Assembly (NCBI GenBank): GCA_002343425.1
Contig: DDSO01000082.1
Span: 1 to 14,350, forward strand
Direction of reading: 5' to 3'
Origin: Brevundimonas sp. UBA2388
GTDB lineage: Bacteria; Pseudomonadota; Alphaproteobacteria; Caulobacterales; Caulobacteraceae
DNA: 14,350 bases
Position 1 is the first letter of the stretch. Each line of letters begins with the position of its first letter. The position numbers were made by a program, and so were the translations under genes. Below the pieces are notes generated by a model that was given only the letters and a program-made list of their open reading frames with translations, was not told the origin of the DNA and made no database searches. This document shows, piece by piece, positions 13,604-14,350 of the stretch.

Positions 13604-14350
13604 CTATTCCTTCGACGCCGCCTTCTCACGCATGGCCGCGCCCAGGATGTCGCCCAGCGAAGCGCCCGAGTCGGACGAACCGAACTGTTCGATGGCCGAG
13701 GCCTCGTCCTTCATTTCCAGGGCCTTGATCGACACCGAGACGCGGCGCGAGGCCTTGTCGATGCCGGTGACCATGGCGTCGACGCGGTCGCCGACCGAAT
13801 AGCGCTCGGTGCGCTGCTCGGCGCGATCGCGCGACAGGTCGGACTTGCGGATAAAGGCGGTCGCCGGGGCGTCGTCTTCACCGAATTTGACCTCGATGCC
13901 GCCGGTCTCGATCGACGTCACGGTGACGGTGATCTGCTGGCCCTTCTTGAAGACATCGCCTTCCATCGGATCGCCGCCCAGCTGCTTGATGCCGAGCGAG
14001 ACGCGTTCCTTCTCGACGTCGACGTCCAGCACCTTGGCCTTGACGGTCTCGCCCTTGCGATAGCGCTGGATGGCTTCCTCGCCGGAGACGTTCCAGTCCA
14101 GGTCGGACAGGTGCACCATGCCGTCGATGTCGTTGTCCAGGCCGATGAACAGGCCGAACTCGGTGGCGTTCTTGACCTCGCCCTCGACGGTCGAGCCGAT
14201 CGGGTTGGCGGCCACGAAGGCGTCCCACGGATTGTCCTGGGCCTGCTTGAGGCCCAGCGAGATGCGGCGCTTGACCGGATCGACCTCGAGAACCTGCACT
14301 TCCACTTCCTGCGAGGTGGAGAGCAGCTTGCCCGGATGGACGTTCTTCTT
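13604..14350 (-). CDS. rpsA: 30S ribosomal protein S1, C-terminal part (5' end outside window)
   Basis: S1 binds mRNA on the 30S subunit and helps initiate translation of structured or weakly Shine-Dalgarno-led mRNAs. The frame is open to the window edge, and 248 residues are visible before TAG at 13604-13606. They cover the end of one S1 (OB-fold) repeat (VEVQVLEVDPVKRRISLGLKQ), a full repeat from GSTVEGEVKNATEFGLFIGL to ERVSLGIKQL, and a last, more diverged repeat from GQQITVTVTSIETGGIEV to RRVSVSIKALE. A tail ending AAMREKAASKE follows. This agrees with the last two and a half repeats of a six-repeat S1. The rpsA-ihfB order is conserved in proteobacteria. Confidence 0.96.
   Translation of the reverse strand, partial: KKNVHPGKLLSTSQEVEVQVLEVDPVKRRISLGLKQAQDNPWDAFVAANPIGSTVEGEVKNATEFGLFIGLDNDIDGMVHLSDLDWNVSGEEAIQRYRKGETVKAKVLDVDVEKERVSLGIKQLGGDPMEGDVFKKGQQITVTVTSIETGGIEVKFGEDDAPATAFIRKSDLSRDRAEQRTERYSVGDRVDAMVTGIDKASRRVSVSIKALEMKDEASAIEQFGSSDSGASLGDILGAAMREKAASKE

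Overview
The window is chromosomal DNA of a very GC-rich alphaproteobacterium, most likely a Caulobacteraceae member such as Brevundimonas or Caulobacter. The evidence is the strong G/C bias at third codon positions, an imuA-imuB-dnaE2 mutasome cassette behind an alphaproteobacterial GTTC-N7-GTTC LexA box, and the rpsA-ihfB gene order. The genus is inferred from gene content, not proven. No rRNA, tRNA, CRISPR array, insertion sequence or phage gene was seen.

Left part (1-5213, mostly + strand): the tail of an unidentified gene is followed by a short leader region (about 93-343). This holds a promoter-like element, a 17-base Shine-Dalgarno extension matching essentially the whole 16S rRNA 3' tail, a 21-codon micro-ORF, alternative base pairings and a strong intrinsic terminator. 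Behind it lies a Bcr/CflA-type MFS drug exporter. This micro-ORF/terminator/efflux-gene arrangement is the most interesting non-standard element of the window. Next come a lipoprotein M1 zinc aminopeptidase of the leukotriene-A4-hydrolase type, 4-hydroxyphenylpyruvate dioxygenase (tyrosine catabolism), and a 61-residue two-helix membrane protein whose start overlaps the dioxygenase stop.

Middle part (5214-11380, - strand): a small secreted protein of unknown function, then the SOS mutagenesis operon. In transcription order this is imuA (RecA-like accessory), imuB (catalytically inactive Y-family polymerase that acts as adaptor) and dnaE2 (error-prone C-family polymerase). The three genes overlap (98 and 4 bases) and share one LexA operator at 11359-11373. 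Together they carry out damage-induced translesion synthesis and mutagenesis. A hairpin lies just past dnaE2.

Right part (11477-14350): a GNAT-like acetyltransferase gene runs divergently from imuA and convergently to a - strand group. In transcription order that group is rpsA (30S protein S1, 5' end outside the window), a textbook intrinsic terminator, ihfB (IHF beta) with a hairpin in its leader, and mscL (mechanosensitive channel) only 4 bases after ihfB.

The long ORFs antisense to dnaE2, imuB and other genes are shadows caused by high GC and were not annotated.
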